64,000 nt of DNA from Sporosarcina jeotgali (GTDB lineage Bacteria > Bacillota > Bacilli > Bacillales_A > Planococcaceae), in NCBI RefSeq assembly GCF_033304595.1, contig NZ_CP116341.1, forward strand, positions 291,001-355,000. Reading direction: 5' to 3'. The notes under the pieces are model-generated. The model was not told the DNA's origin and did no database searches. It was given only the letters and a program-made list of their open reading frames with translations. The translations under genes were made by a program, and so were the position numbers. The stretch's first letter is position 1. Every line of letters begins with the position of its first letter. Shown here piece after piece: positions 16,400-26,538 of the stretch.

Positions 16400-17593
16400 A
16401 TGGTTAAGACAGTATTGATTGACGGCGCACGAACTGCTTTTGGAAAAATGGGTGGCGCACTGCAAACCCTTACTGCAAGTGATTTAGGCGGAGCGGCGAT
16501 TAAATCCGCGCTGGAACGCTCGGGAGTGGAAGCGGCAGACGTCGACGAAGTGATTTTTGGAACGGTGCTGCAAGCGGGGCAAGGACAAATTCCATCGAGA
16601 CAAGCGGCGACAAAAGCCGGCCTTCCATGGAAAGTGAAAACAGAAACGATAAATAAAGTATGTGCATCCGGTATGCGCAGTGTAACGCTTGGCGATCAGC
16701 TGATTCGACTGGGGGATGAAGAAGTCATCGTTGCAGGCGGCATGGAGTCCATGTCGAACGCACCGTACTACTTGCCGAAAGGTCGTTTCGGATTACGCAT
16801 GGGTGACGCAACCCTCGTCGATGGCATGATCTACGATGGGCTTTCCGATTCGTTTTCACCAGGAAATGTTCACATGGGGACATTCGGAAACTCAACAGCT
16901 GAAGCGTTTAATGTGACACGTGAACGTCAAGATGAGTGGGCATTGCGCAGTCATCAGCTTGCCGTAGCTGCGATGGAGAAAGGGCTGTTTGCTGAAGAAA
17001 TCACACCAGTTGAAATTCCTCAGCGTAAAGGCGACCCCATCGTCGTTAATACAGACGAAGCGCCGCGGAAAGATACGTCACTCGAAGTGCTGGCGAAACT
17101 TCGCCCGGCATTCGGTAAAGATGGATCCGTCACTGCAGGGAACGCGCCTGGTGTAAACGACGGTGCATGTGCACTCGTATTAATGAGTGACGAGCGGGCA
17201 GACCGCGAAGGCAAAAACGTTCTCGCAACGGTGATCGGTCACGCAGAAGTTGCAGTGGAGCCTGAAAACTTCCCGCAAACTCCAGGGCTGGTGATCAATG
17301 AAATCCTTAAGAAAACAGGGAAATCGATTGAAGAGATCGACCTATTTGAAATCAATGAAGCATTCGCAGTCGTTGCACTCGCGAGTTCAGAAATTGCAAA
17401 ACTCGATCCGGAAAAAGTGAACGTCAACGGCGGCGCAGTCGCACTCGGTCATCCCATCGGCGCGAGCGGTGCGCGGATCATTTTGACACTTGCGTACGAA
17501 CTGAAGCGCCGCGGCGGCGGAATCGGCGTTGCAGCAATCTGCTCCGGCGGAGGTCAGGGCGACGCAATCATGATTGAAGTTCCGAAACAATAA
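16400..17593 (+). CDS. Acetyl-CoA C-acetyltransferase (thiolase)
   Basis: A 397-residue thiolase. It cleaves 3-ketoacyl-CoA (or condenses two acetyl-CoA). The acyl-accepting cysteine is in INKVCASGMRSV (Cys88). The C-terminal catalytic His and Cys are in GGAVALGHPIGASGAR and AICSGGGQGDA. The frame also contains an ATG at 16391, but GGAGG at 16386-16390 abuts that codon; ATG 16400 has a normal 9-nt spacing and is preferred. The neighbours hydroxyacyl-CoA and acyl-CoA dehydrogenases complete a degradation set similar to mmgABC of Bacillus. A cre box precedes it. Confidence 0.93.
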   Translation: MVKTVLIDGARTAFGKMGGALQTLTASDLGGAAIKSALERSGVEAADVDEVIFGTVLQAGQGQIPSRQAATKAGLPWKVKTETINKVCASGMRSVTLGDQLIRLGDEEVIVAGGMESMSNAPYYLPKGRFGLRMGDATLVDGMIYDGLSDSFSPGNVHMGTFGNSTAEAFNVTRERQDEWALRSHQLAVAAMEKGLFAEEITPVEIPQRKGDPIVVNTDEAPRKDTSLEVLAKLRPAFGKDGSVTAGNAPGVNDGACALVLMSDERADREGKNVLATVIGHAEVAVEPENFPQTPGLVINEILKKTGKSIEEIDLFEINEAFAVVALASSEIAKLDPEKVNVNGGAVALGHPIGASGARIILTLAYELKRRGGGIGVAAICSGGGQGDAIMIEVPKQ

Positions 17594-17726
17594 CCAGCTG
17601 GGCTGTTGTTTGGGAAGTTTATGGGCAGAAAACAAGATTTATGGTCAAAGTCAGAGGGGAAGGAAAGGGCTGGATTCAATGAAAGAGCCAAATGCCCCCT
17701 CCTCCCTGCAGAAAATGCTTCGCGAA

Positions 17727-17775
17727 GCGGAGCACACCAATTAATCTTGGTTTTGATTGGTAAAGTGCACTTGGC
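17727..17775. repeat. Dispersed repeat, copy 2 (short form)
   Basis: CACCAATTAATC at 17735-17746 and GATTGGTAAAGTGCACTT from 17755 are joined by only 8 bp, against about 50-70 bp in the copies at 45747 and 61515. The two ends are imperfect inverted repeats of each other (GCACACCAAT and ATTGGTAAAGTGC). Confidence 0.65.
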
Positions 17776-17824
17776 GCGGCAGGTGAAGGCATTTGTAATA
17801 TGTGATTCTGCCGCGTGCGATTGG

Positions 17825-17990
17825 TTATGAGCGTAATTCACAAGTTTATGATCACTTTTTGCTGCTTATGAGCGGAAATTTGAGTTTATGATCACAATTC
17901 TAGTTTTATGATCGTAATCACAAGTTTATGAGCATATTTCAAGGTTTATGATCGTAATCGCGAGTTTATGATCATTTCTAGATTATGAAA
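17825..17990. repeat. Eight-unit 20-bp array, core TTATGATC/TTATGAGC
   Basis: Cores start at 17825, 17846, 17866, 17886, 17906, 17926, 17946 and 17966 (one 21-bp step, then all 20). A decayed unit TTATGAAA lies at 17983. The core is the reverse complement of the 13281 array core. The array fills the 440-bp gap between the thiolase and hydroxyacyl-CoA dehydrogenase genes, where no other gene is seen. Confidence 0.85.
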
Positions 17991-18032
17991 TTGGCAACAT
18001 CCATCAACACGACTCTGAAAGGATGAATCGAT

Positions 18033-18884
18033 ATGAACATTCAAAACGTAATGGTAATCGGCGCTGGTCAAATGGGCGGCGGCATCGCGCAAGTCTGCGC
18101 GCAGGCTGGATTCAATGTAACGCTCAATGATGTGAAAGAAGAATCGTATGCAAAAGGGATCGCAGTCATCGAGAAAAACTTAGCACGCAACGTTGAAAAA
18201 CAGCGAATGACTGAAGACGAAAAACAAGCTGTCCTTGGACGCATTACGAAATCACTCGACATCAATGATGCGAAAAACGTTGATATCGTGATTGAGGCAG
18301 CTGTTGAAAACATGGATATCAAAAAATCCATATTCAAACAACTGGATGAAATTGCACCTTCCCATACGATTCTCGCGACGAACACATCATCATTGCCCAT
18401 TACTGAAATCGCAGCGGCAACGAAACGGCCGGAACACGTCATCGGCATGCATTATATGAACCCGGTGCCTGTTATGAAACTTGTCGAAATCATTCGCGGT
18501 TTATCCACATCAGATGACGTGTATCAAGCGGTGGAAGAGATGACGAACAAACTTGGTAAAGTACCTGTGGAAGTGAACGACTATCCAGGATTTGTCGCAA
18601 ACCGCGTGCTTATGCCGATGATCAACGAAGCGATTTTCACACTGCAAGAAGGAGTAGCAACGAAAGAAGCAATCGACGAAGTGATGAAACTTGGAATGAA
18701 CCACCCAATGGGGCCGCTTCAACTCGCAGATTTCATCGGACTCGACACATGCTTGTACATTTTAGAAACGCTGCAAGAGGGTTATGGCGATCCGAAATAC
18801 CGTCCGTGTGCATTGCTTCGTAAATACGTAAACGCTGGATGGCTTGGCAAAAAATCAGGGCGGGGCTTCTACTCGTACTCATAA
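18033..18884 (+). CDS. 3-hydroxybutyryl-CoA (3-hydroxyacyl-CoA) dehydrogenase
   Basis: A 283-residue NAD-dependent enzyme that oxidises 3-hydroxyacyl-CoA to 3-ketoacyl-CoA. The N-terminal Rossmann motif is [20 protein letters not shown]. The catalytic His follows in [19 protein letters not shown], and the C-terminal dimerisation domain has [18 protein letters not shown] and [17 protein letters not shown]. The length and motifs are normal for short-chain enzymes (MmgB/Hbd type). The AAAGGATG ribosome site fits ATG 18033. It is followed after 14 bp by an acyl-CoA dehydrogenase gene. Confidence 0.95.
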   Translation: MNIQNVMVIGAGQMGGGIAQVCAQAGFNVTLNDVKEESYAKGIAVIEKNLARNVEKQRMTEDEKQAVLGRITKSLDINDAKNVDIVIEAAVENMDIKKSIFKQLDEIAPSHTILATNTSSLPITEIAAATKRPEHVIGMHYMNPVPVMKLVEIIRGLSTSDDVYQAVEEMTNKLGKVPVEVNDYPGFVANRVLMPMINEAIFTLQEGVATKEAIDEVMKLGMNHPMGPLQLADFIGLDTCLYILETLQEGYGDPKYRPCALLRKYVNAGWLGKKSGRGFYSYS

Positions 18885-18898
18885 AAGGGGACTAACAT

Positions 18899-20035
18899 AT
18901 GGATTTCCATTTCACCGAAGAACAACAGATGATGCGCAAACTGGTCAAGGACTTTGCCAAAGCGGAAATCGAACCATTCATTCCTAATTTGGAAGCAGAT
19001 GAATTCCCGGCGGAAATCGTTAAAAAGATGGGTGAACTCGGGCTTATGGGGATCACCGTTCCTGAAGAGTACGGGGGCGCCGGTATGGATTTCGTCTCGT
19101 ACATCAGTGCAATCCACGAACTTTCAAAAGTACACGCAACGGTGGGAGTCATTTTGTCTGTACATACATCGGTCGGAACGAATCCGATTCTTTACTTCGG
19201 AACAGAGGAGCAGAAAGAACGCTACTTGAAGAGAATGGCGGCCGGCGAATTACTGGGTGCATTCTGTCTGACAGAACCTGCATCGGGCTCAGACGCAGGC
19301 TCCCTTAAAACGCGCGCTGTGAAAAAAGACGGCGGTTATGTGTTGAACGGTTCGAAAGTATTCATCACTAATGGCGGGGAAGCGGACGTATATATCGTCT
19401 TCGCCGCAACGGATCCATCAAAAGGTTCGTATGGAATATCAGCGTTCATCGTGGACGGCGACACTCCAGGATTAATTATCGGAAAGAACGAAGAGAAGAT
19501 GGGTATGCATGGCTCACGTACCGTCCAGCTCACGTTCGAAGACATGTTTGTACCTGAAGCCAACTTGCTGGGTGAAGAAAATGCCGGTTTCAAAATCGCA
19601 ATGGCCAACCTAGACGTCGGCCGAATCGGAATCGCCGCACAAGCGCTCGGCATTTCAGAAGCTGCGCTTGAAGCAGCTGTTGATTATTCAAAAGAACGTG
19701 TCCAATTCGGCAAACCAATTGCTGCGAACCAAGGAATCGGCTTCAAGATTGCTGACATGGCGACCGCTGCAGAAGCGGCGCGATTACTCGTATACAGAGC
19801 AGCTCAACTGCGCGCTGAAGGCAAACCATGCGCACAAGAAGCTTCAATGGCGAAATTATTCGCTTCCCAAACGGCAATGGACAACGCCATCGAAGCTGTC
19901 CAAGTATTCGGCGGCTATGGCTACACGAAAGACTATCCCGTCGAGCGCTACTTCCGTGACGCGAAAGTCACTCAAATCTACGAGGGCACAAGCGAAATCC
20001 AACGCATCGTAATTTCTAAGAATCTGACGAAGTAA
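18899..20035 (+). CDS. Acyl-CoA dehydrogenase (first of two)
   Basis: A 378-residue FAD-dependent acyl-CoA dehydrogenase. Landmarks are LGAFCLTEPASGSDAGSLKT and VFITNGGEADVYIVFA in the flavin-binding region, [20 protein letters not shown], and the C-terminal segment with the catalytic-base Glu, QIYEGTSEIQRIVI. It introduces the alpha-beta double bond and passes electrons to ETF. The ribosome site AAAGGGG and short spacing tie it to the preceding dehydrogenase gene. A short- or branched-chain substrate is likely given the IcmF downstream, but cannot be read from the sequence. Confidence 0.94.
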   Translation: MDFHFTEEQQMMRKLVKDFAKAEIEPFIPNLEADEFPAEIVKKMGELGLMGITVPEEYGGAGMDFVSYISAIHELSKVHATVGVILSVHTSVGTNPILYFGTEEQKERYLKRMAAGELLGAFCLTEPASGSDAGSLKTRAVKKDGGYVLNGSKVFITNGGEADVYIVFAATDPSKGSYGISAFIVDGDTPGLIIGKNEEKMGMHGSRTVQLTFEDMFVPEANLLGEENAGFKIAMANLDVGRIGIAAQALGISEAALEAAVDYSKERVQFGKPIAANQGIGFKIADMATAAEAARLLVYRAAQLRAEGKPCAQEASMAKLFASQTAMDNAIEAVQVFGGYGYTKDYPVERYFRDAKVTQIYEGTSEIQRIVISKNLTK

Positions 20036-20075
20036 TTTATAGATTAGTATTGGAATAAACCCCGCTGGGCGATGT

Positions 20076-20145
20076 GATCAAGCAGGCAGTGAATCCGCTC
20101 AAGCCAGCGGGAAAGTGATCAAGCAAGACACGAAACCGCTCAAGC
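20076..20145. repeat. Four-unit array, core GATCAAGC/GCTCAAGC
   Basis: Cores start at 20076, 20097, 20117 and 20138 (21, 20, 21 bp) and alternate GATC, GCTC, GATC, GCTC. The design is the same as the larger arrays but the tail word is AAGC instead of ATAA. It sits between the two acyl-CoA dehydrogenase genes. Confidence 0.6.
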
Positions 20146-20179
20146 AACCAACGAATCCAATAGAAAAGAGGAACTCACT

Positions 20180-21319
20180 ATGAACTTTACACTTTCTGAA
20201 GAACACGAAATGATCCGCAAGATGGTCCGCGACTTTGCAGAAAAAGATGTCGCGCCGACAGCAGCTGAACGCGATGAAGAAGAACGCTTCGACATGGATA
20301 TTTTTAAAAAGATGGCAGAACTCGGACTAACGGGGATTCCTTGGCCGGAAGAATACGGCGGCATTGGCGGCGATTATCTCGCATACGTGATCGCAGTCGA
20401 AGAATTGTCACGCGTTTGTGCATCAACTGGCGTTACACTTTCCGCGCACACATCTCTCGCTGGATGGCCTGTTTTCAAATACGGAACGGAAGAACAGAAG
20501 CAAAAATACCTCCGTCCAATGGCTGAAGGATCTAAAATCGGTGCGTATGGGCTGACAGAACCTCAATCAGGATCGGACGCGGGCGGCATGAAAACAACGG
20601 CTAAGCTCGACGGTGACGACTATATCCTGAACGGATCGAAAATCTTCATCACAAACGGCGGCATCGCGGATATTTACATCGTCTTCGCTGTCACAGATGC
20701 AGACTCGAAACATAAAGGGACGACTGCATTTATTGTGGAAGCAGACTACCCAGGCTTCTCTGTTGGGAAAAAAGAGAAAAAGCTTGGCATTCGTTCATCA
20801 CCAACTACGGAAATCATCTTTGACAACTGCCGTGTGCCGAAAGAAAACATGCTCGGTGAAGAAGGTCAAGGTTTCATTATCGCAATGAAAACGCTCGATG
20901 GCGGACGCAACGGAATCGCTGCACAAGCGGTCGGAATTGCTCAAGGTGCACTGGATGCTGCAACAGGTTACGCAAAAGAGCGCGTGCAATTCGGGAAGCC
21001 GATTGCTGCGAACCAGGGAATCGGGTTCAAACTCGCTGATATGGCGACTGCAACGGAAGCGTCTCGTCTATTGACTTACCAGGCTGCATGGCTCGAGTCC
21101 AACAATCTGCCATACGGAAAAGCATCTGCAATGGCGAAACTCATGGCGGGTGACACAGCGATGAAAGTTACAACAGAAGCGGTTCAAGTCTATGGCGGAT
21201 ACGGATATACGAAAGACTATCCAGTTGAGCGCTTCATGCGTGATGCGAAAATCACACAAATCTATGAAGGCACGCAAGAAGTGCAGCGCCTCGTCATCTC
21301 CCGTATGCTGACGAAGTAA
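20180..21319 (+). CDS. acdA: Acyl-CoA dehydrogenase (second)
   Basis: A 379-residue acyl-CoA dehydrogenase, clearly paralogous to the preceding one. It has [58 protein letters not shown] and the catalytic-Glu segment [14 protein letters not shown]. Bacillus AcdA, encoded next to rpoE, is the closest match in length and context. It oxidises acyl-CoA and donates electrons to ETF. The ribosome site GAAAAGAGGAA fits ATG 20180. The start of the TetR gene follows after 12 bp. Confidence 0.94.
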   Translation: MNFTLSEEHEMIRKMVRDFAEKDVAPTAAERDEEERFDMDIFKKMAELGLTGIPWPEEYGGIGGDYLAYVIAVEELSRVCASTGVTLSAHTSLAGWPVFKYGTEEQKQKYLRPMAEGSKIGAYGLTEPQSGSDAGGMKTTAKLDGDDYILNGSKIFITNGGIADIYIVFAVTDADSKHKGTTAFIVEADYPGFSVGKKEKKLGIRSSPTTEIIFDNCRVPKENMLGEEGQGFIIAMKTLDGGRNGIAAQAVGIAQGALDAATGYAKERVQFGKPIAANQGIGFKLADMATATEASRLLTYQAAWLESNNLPYGKASAMAKLMAGDTAMKVTTEAVQVYGGYGYTKDYPVERFMRDAKITQIYEGTQEVQRLVISRMLTK

Positions 21320-21331
21320 AAAGGGGGTCAG

Positions 21332-21967
21332 ATGATGGAACTGAAGCACCAAGTAAAGTCGTCTGTAAAAGATGGCGAGTTAATCGAAAAAAGACGCGAG
21401 CAAATCATTCATGGCGCCGTCCGATTGTTCAAGCAAAAAGGGTTTCATCGGTCAACGACGCGTGAAATCGCAAAAGAAGCAGGCTTTAGTATCGGGACAC
21501 TTTACGAATACATCCGTACGAAAGAAGACGTACTGTACCTCGTTTGTGACACGATTTACGATGAAGTGCAGCACCGGCTTTCAGGAATCGCCGACGAAGA
21601 AGCAACAATTGGCGGCCTGACCCGCGCAATCGACGTCTACTATCGGCTGGTCGATGATTTATCGGATGAATTCGTCGTCATGTACCAGGAATCGAAATCA
21701 TTGCCAAAAGGCGCACTTGATTATGTACTGAAAAAAGAACGCGCAATGACGGGATTATTTGAATCGCTGCTTAGTGCGTGTGCTGCAGCCGGGGAGCTTC
21801 GCATTGCGGATAGCAGCGTTAAGCTCGCTGCCCATCACATTGTCATCCAAGGACAAATGTGGGCATTCCGCAGATGGGAACTGCAGCAAATGTATCAGTT
21901 AGATGGCTATATAGAATTTCAAACCGATCAGTTACTGAACGGATTAGTGAAGCCAGCGAGCAATTAA
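21332..21967 (+). CDS. fadR: TetR-family regulator, FadR-like
   Basis: About 211 residues. Residues 15-70 form a TetR helix-turn-helix domain (RREQIIHGAVRLFKQKGFHR then TTREIAKEAGFSIGTLYEYI, RTKEDVLYLVCDTIYDEV). The C-terminal domain is helical and would bind ligand, likely a long- or branched-chain acyl-CoA. Start may be ATG 21332 or 21335; AAGGGGGT spacing slightly favours 21335. Position inside the acyl-CoA dehydrogenase/IcmF cluster and the FadR-like box before fadF suggest it represses this cluster. The name is given by analogy with Bacillus FadR/YsiA and is not certain. Confidence 0.72.
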   Translation: MMELKHQVKSSVKDGELIEKRREQIIHGAVRLFKQKGFHRSTTREIAKEAGFSIGTLYEYIRTKEDVLYLVCDTIYDEVQHRLSGIADEEATIGGLTRAIDVYYRLVDDLSDEFVVMYQESKSLPKGALDYVLKKERAMTGLFESLLSACAAAGELRIADSSVKLAAHHIVIQGQMWAFRRWELQQMYQLDGYIEFQTDQLLNGLVKPASN

Positions 21968-22009
21968 TGATTGGGGAAATGGAATACAACGCAAAAGGGG
22001 TGCACGAAT

Positions 22010-25000
22010 ATGGCAACAGCAGAAACGCAGCAGGAAATTTATAAACCGACACATCACGTGCGATTTGTTACGGCATCGAGTCTATTTGACGGACATGATG
22101 CGAGCATTAATATTATGCGCCGCATTTTACAGTCAACAGGCGCTGAAGTAATTCACCTCGGACACAACCGCTCTGTCGAAGAGGTCGTGAACGCGGCAAT
22201 CCAGGAAGACGTCCAGGGAATCGCGATTTCATCGTACCAAGGCGGACACGTTGAGTACTTCAAATACATGTACGACTTATTGAAAGAACGCGGCGCAGGT
22301 CATATTAAAATCTATGGCGGCGGGGGCGGAGTCATTATCCCGAAAGAAATCAAAGAGCTGCACCAATACGGTATTGCTTGGATTTTCTCTCCTGAAGACG
22401 GCCGTAAACTCGGCCTGCAAGGGATGATTAACCGCATGGTCGAAGAGTGTGATTACGCAACGGAAGTGAAGGACGAAATGGCTTATTTGGAGCAAGTCGA
22501 AACGACAAAGCCCGAACTGCTTGCGAACCTCATCACGTATGCTGAAGAGCATTATGCCGATCAAGACGAGAAAGCTACAACGCTATTAAATCGTGCGCGC
22601 GAAATGTCGAAAGGGACACCAGTTCTCGGGATAACGGGAACAGGCGGAGCCGGAAAGAGTTCATTAACAGATGAATTGATTCGCAGATTCCTTCATGAAC
22701 TGCCCGATCGGAAAGTCGCGATTCTATCCATCGACCCGACGAAACAAAAAACGGGCGGTGCGCTTCTCGGTGACCGGATCCGGATGAATGCGATCTTCAA
22801 CAAACGTGTATTCATGCGCAGTCTCGCAACTCGCGGGTCTCGTACGGAACTTTCAGGTGCGTTAAAAGATGTACTCGATATCGTCAAAGTGGCGGGGTAT
22901 GATCTGATCATCGTGGAAACGAGCGGAATCGGGCAAGGGGACGCAGAAATCGACGAAGTTTCAGACGTTTCGATGTACGTCATGACGAGTGAATTCGGTG
23001 CGCCATCTCAACTTGAGAAAATTGACATGATCGACTTTGCAGATTTGATCGCCATCAATAAATTCGAGCGTAAAGGTTCGGAAGACGCTTTGAGTCAAGT
23101 CCAAAAGCAATATCAGCGCAGTCGACTGCTTTTTGATCAGCCTTTGGAGTCGATGCCAGTTTATGGCACAATCGCTAGTCAGTTCAATGACAAAGGAACG
23201 AACACGTTATTTGCTGCAATTGTGGATACGCTCAACAAAAAGTGCGGCAGTGACTGGACGACTTCTTACACGGAATTCGTGAAAACACAGAAACAAAACG
23301 TCATCATTCCGAACGACCGTCTGCAATATTTGCGTGAAATTGCGAACACGGTCCGCGGCTACCATAAACATGCAGAACAGCAAGCACACCTCGCAACACG
23401 GTTGTATCAGCTCGAAGGAGCGCTCGCAGAAGTACGTGAGAAAACGCCAGATGATGCACTCGTGAAATCACTTGAAACGCTTCATGATAATGTGCGCGAT
23501 GAAATGACAGCGGAATCCCGCCGTATTCTCGATAACTGGAACACGTTGAAAGATTCGTATGCACAAGACGAATTCGTGACGAAAATTCGGGATAAAGAAC
23601 TTCGGACGGCACTTACAACAACGAGTTTATCCGGATTAAAAATTCCTAAAGTCGCGCTGCCGAAGTTTAAAGACTACGGCGAAATCATTCGTTGGGTCTA
23701 CAAAGAAAATGTTCCTGGATCGTATCCGTACACAGCGGGCGTATTCCCGTTCAAACGCGAAGGGGAAGATCCGAAGCGTCAGTTCGCGGGAGAAGGAACA
23801 CCGGAACGCACCAATCGCCGGTTCCATTACTTGTCGAAAGACGACGATGCCAAACGTTTGTCGACTGCCTTTGACTCTGTGACACTTTACGGAGAAGACC
23901 CGGATGAGCGTCCGGATATTTACGGAAAAGTAGGAGAGTCTGGCGTCAATATCTGTACATTAGAGGATATGAAGAAACTCTATGATGGATTTGACTTATG
24001 CGCGCCTGCCACATCCGTTTCGATGACAATCAATGGCCCAGCGCCGATTATCCTCGCGATGTTCATGAACACTGCGATTGATCAGCAAGTGAAGAAACAG
24101 GAAGAAGAACTTGGCCGCACGTTATCTGTAGATGAATTCACGGAAGTCCGGGAAGCAACGCTGAAAGTCGTACGCGGGACGGTGCAAGCCGATATTTTGA
24201 AAGAAGACCAAGGGCAAAATACATGTATCTTCTCGACAGAATTTGCGCTTCGTATGATGGGGGATATCCAGCAGTATTTCATCAATAAAAAGGTAAGAAA
24301 CTATTATTCTGTTTCCATTTCGGGCTATCACATTGCAGAAGCCGGTGCGAATCCGATTTCACAGCTCGCATTCACACTCGCGAACGGCTTCACGTACGTT
24401 GAATACTACTTGAGCCGCGGGATGAACATCGATGACTTCGCACCGAACTTATCGTTCTTCTTCTCGAACGGTCTCGATCCCGAGTACACAGTGATTGGCC
24501 GCGTGGCACGCCGCATCTGGGCGGTCGCGATGCGCGAGAAATACGGCGCAAACGACCGCAGCCAGAAGCTGAAGTATCACGTCCAGACATCCGGCCGTTC
24601 GCTTCATGCACAAGAAATCGATTTCAATGATATCCGGACAACATTGCAAGCGCTTATGGCATTGCAGGATAACTGCAACTCGCTCCACACCAATGCGTAT
24701 GATGAAGCGATCACGACACCAACGGAGGAATCCGTTCGCCGCGCAATGGCAATCCAGATGATCATTACAAAAGAGCACGGTCTTTCGAAGAACGAAAACC
24801 CGCTCCAAGGATCATTCATCGCAGAAGAATTGACAGACCTTGTCGAAGAAGCAGTCCTTCAGGAATTCGACAAACTGAACGACCGCGGAGGCGTTCTCGG
24901 CTCAATGGAAACGCAGTACCAACGCGGGAAAATTCAAGAAGAATCCATGCTGTATGAGATGAAAAAGCATTCAGGCGAACTCCCGATCATCGGAGTCAAT

Positions 25001-25279
25001 ACGTATTTGAACCCGAACCCGCCATCTGAAGAAGACATCGACAGCATGGAACTGGCACGCGCCACTCAAGAAGAAAAAGAAACACAAATCAAAAACTTGC
25101 GCGCTTTCCAATCCGCGCACAGCAGCGAAGCAGAACAAGCCCTAACAGATCTGAAACAACTCGCCATCTCTGGCGGCAACATCTTCGAGGCCCTCATGGA
25201 CACCGTAAAAGTCGCAAGCCTCGGCCAAATCACCAACGCCCTATACGAAGTAGGCGGCCAATACCGCCGCAACATGTAA
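22010..25279 (+). CDS. icmF: Fused isobutyryl-CoA mutase (IcmF), B12-dependent
   Basis: A 1089-residue three-part enzyme. The N-terminal B12-binding domain (about 1-140) carries [18 protein letters not shown] with the cobalt-coordinating His, and later [13 protein letters not shown]. The middle MeaI-type GTPase chaperone (about 190-420) has Walker [29 protein letters not shown] and [14 protein letters not shown]. The C-terminal half is the substrate-binding TIM barrel ([52 protein letters not shown] region). It interconverts isobutyryl-CoA and butyryl-CoA using adenosylcobalamin. ATG 22010 follows AAAAGGGGT, so an upstream in-frame start at 21971 is rejected. It lies in the same cluster as the acyl-CoA dehydrogenases that feed or use its product. 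Confidence 0.96.
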   Translation: MATAETQQEIYKPTHHVRFVTASSLFDGHDASINIMRRILQSTGAEVIHLGHNRSVEEVVNAAIQEDVQGIAISSYQGGHVEYFKYMYDLLKERGAGHIKIYGGGGGVIIPKEIKELHQYGIAWIFSPEDGRKLGLQGMINRMVEECDYATEVKDEMAYLEQVETTKPELLANLITYAEEHYADQDEKATTLLNRAREMSKGTPVLGITGTGGAGKSSLTDELIRRFLHELPDRKVAILSIDPTKQKTGGALLGDRIRMNAIFNKRVFMRSLATRGSRTELSGALKDVLDIVKVAGYDLIIVETSGIGQGDAEIDEVSDVSMYVMTSEFGAPSQLEKIDMIDFADLIAINKFERKGSEDALSQVQKQYQRSRLLFDQPLESMPVYGTIASQFNDKGTNTLFAAIVDTLNKKCGSDWTTSYTEFVKTQKQNVIIPNDRLQYLREIANTVRGYHKHAEQQAHLATRLYQLEGALAEVREKTPDDALVKSLETLHDNVRDEMTAESRRILDNWNTLKDSYAQDEFVTKIRDKELRTALTTTSLSGLKIPKVALPKFKDYGEIIRWVYKENVPGSYPYTAGVFPFKREGEDPKRQFAGEGTPERTNRRFHYLSKDDDAKRLSTAFDSVTLYGEDPDERPDIYGKVGESGVNICTLEDMKKLYDGFDLCAPATSVSMTINGPAPIILAMFMNTAIDQQVKKQEEELGRTLSVDEFTEVREATLKVVRGTVQADILKEDQGQNTCIFSTEFALRMMGDIQQYFINKKVRNYYSVSISGYHIAEAGANPISQLAFTLANGFTYVEYYLSRGMNIDDFAPNLSFFFSNGLDPEYTVIGRVARRIWAVAMREKYGANDRSQKLKYHVQTSGRSLHAQEIDFNDIRTTLQALMALQDNCNSLHTNAYDEAITTPTEESVRRAMAIQMIITKEHGLSKNENPLQGSFIAEELTDLVEEAVLQEFDKLNDRGGVLGSMETQYQRGKIQEESMLYEMKKHSGELPIIGVNTYLNPNPPSEEDIDSMELARATQEEKETQIKNLRAFQSAHSSEAEQALTDLKQLAISGGNIFEALMDTVKVASLGQITNALYEVGGQYRRNM

Positions 25280-25285
25280 CAAAAA

Positions 25286-25310
25286 AGAGCGGGGGGAAAC
25301 CCCTCGCTCT
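25286..25310 (+). terminator. Terminator of icmF
   Basis: AGAGCGGGGGG/CCCCTCGCTCT is an 11-bp stem with one G-T pair and an AAA loop. The flanking A tract and weak downstream T tract allow some bidirectional use. Confidence 0.75.
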
Positions 25311-25486
25311 ATTTAGTGCTTATTTGTATGTTACTTGTAGAATTGGAATAGGACTTGCTTACTATTATCCATCTAAGTAATGTGAAAGGTAGTTATGATT
25401 TTCGGTTTCTAAGTTTATCAATACTTTCAAAGAAATCTCCTTCGACTCAAAAGTCTCAAAGTATACTCAGTATAGCTAGATTATCC

Positions 25487-25615
25487 GTTGATCGAAACGA
25501 AAGGCGGCGACTCCTGGGGGATAAGCGAAGAATGAAGACCCCGCAAGAAGCGAAGCGAACTGAGGAGGCTGAATTCAAGCCCCCCGGAAAGCGTCCGCCT
25601 GAAGTGCAGATCAAC
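25487..25615. repeat. GC-rich structured repeat with inverted ends, copy 1
   Basis: About 129 bp bounded by GTTGATCGAAACGAAAGGCGG and its inverted partner CCGCCTGAAGTGCAGATCAAC. A related copy lies at 49532-49657, inside the IS element. The type (AAGGCGGCGACTCC, GAAGACCCCGC, GGAAAGCGTCCGCC words) is common between Bacillales genes. The rest of 25311-25725 shows no gene. Confidence 0.75.
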
Positions 25616-25725
25616 ACCGTCCTACTACCCCACCCGAATTTATTCACAAACAAAATGAATTTCAGTGGATTTTAAACCCAATACCCGAGTATACTATATA
25701 GAATGGCCGAAAAGGGGTGCGGAAG

Positions 25726-25893
25726 TTGAAGATAGCACTTCATCTTGTTATCATAATCACACTAATCGTACTGACATATCTCCTCTACGGAGAAGGATTC
25801 GGTGCAATTCCCTTCCTGCTCGCGGCCGTCTACTTACTCGTGATCAGCTGGAAAGAATTCAAGCGATTCCGTAGAACTAGAAAAACTCAGTAA
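25726..25893 (+). CDS. Small hypothetical membrane protein
   Basis: A 55-residue frame starting with TTG at 25726, preceded by AAAGGGGTG. It has two hydrophobic stretches (LHLVIIITLIVLTYLLY and IPFLLAAVYLLVIS) joined by GEGFGA, and a basic tail KEFKRFRRTRKTQ. This is a typical small two-helix membrane protein. I do not recognise a family. It lies 51 bp before rpoE on the same strand, so it may be co-transcribed. The good ribosome site, membrane-like composition and positive-inside tail support a real gene; the start codon is uncertain. Confidence 0.55.
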   Translation: MKIALHLVIIITLIVLTYLLYGEGFGAIPFLLAAVYLLVISWKEFKRFRRTRKTQ

Positions 25894-25944
25894 CAAAGCA
25901 CCAGTCGAATACATGAAAAAGGCTTCAGAAAGGGCGTGCAACTC

Positions 25945-26493
25945 ATGGACTACAAAAACATGACAAAAGAACAACTACTTGAGGAATCAATGATCGACAT
26001 CAGCTTTGCAATTTTTGAAGAGCGTCGCGAACCCATTGCATTTCAAAAACTATTGGACGAAATCCGCAGTCTTACAGGACGCAGCAAAAAAGAAATAGAA
26101 GAACGCCTTCCACAATTCTATACTGACATCAACGTCGATGGCCGTTTCATGGCAATGAACGATGGCGGCTGGGCACTTCGTGAATGGTATCCAGTTGACC
26201 AAATCGAAGAAGAAACAGCGCCTGTCGTTAAAACTCGTAAGAAAAAGAAAAAAGCTACAGACGATGACGACGAAGAATTGGAAGACCTGGATGACTTGGA
26301 CGAGGATGAAATCTTCGAAGAAGACTATGAAGAACTAGGTGACGAAAAAGACCTCGATGACGAAGAAGAAACAGATCCGGACGAGGATGAAGTCGAAGAT
26401 CCTGCCGAAGGTCTTGAAATCATTCCAGATGAAGATATCGAATTGGACGAAGAAGATGAGGAAGAAGAGGACGACGAAGAAGAGGAAATATAA
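25945..26493 (+). CDS. rpoE: RNA polymerase delta subunit
   Basis: A 182-residue protein. The N-terminal 90 residues are the HARE-HTH-like delta domain (MTKEQLLEESMIDISFAIFE, RSLTGRSKKEIEERLPQFYT, MNDGGWALREWYP). The C-terminal half is almost entirely Asp/Glu, with a short basic KTRKKKKKAT bridge. Delta binds RNA polymerase in Gram-positives, reduces non-specific nucleic-acid binding and speeds recycling. The acidic tail is polar and disordered, as in Bacillus. ATG 25945 is preferred over GTG 25936 because of the spacing from AGAAAGGG. pyrG follows with its own promoter. Confidence 0.95.
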   Translation: MDYKNMTKEQLLEESMIDISFAIFEERREPIAFQKLLDEIRSLTGRSKKEIEERLPQFYTDINVDGRFMAMNDGGWALREWYPVDQIEEETAPVVKTRKKKKKATDDDDEELEDLDDLDEDEIFEEDYEELGDEKDLDDEEETDPDEDEVEDPAEGLEIIPDEDIELDEEDEEEEDDEEEEI

Positions 26494-26500
26494 TCTTTTC

Positions 26501-26538
26501 TTGACTTATAAAGTCCTCCGCTATACAATCTAATTGGG
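26501..26538 (+). promoter_or_regulatory. pyrG promoter with GGGCTC initiation site
   Basis: TTGACT (26501-26506), a 17-bp spacer and TACAAT (26524-26529) place the start point at 26536, where the transcript begins GGGCTC. That start is the one described for reiterative G addition at pyrG of Bacillus subtilis when CTP is low. Confidence 0.7.

Noticed and set aside
18899..21319. The two acyl-CoA dehydrogenases as a recent tandem duplication
   Set aside because: The proteins are similar in motifs but diverged throughout, which indicates old paralogues.
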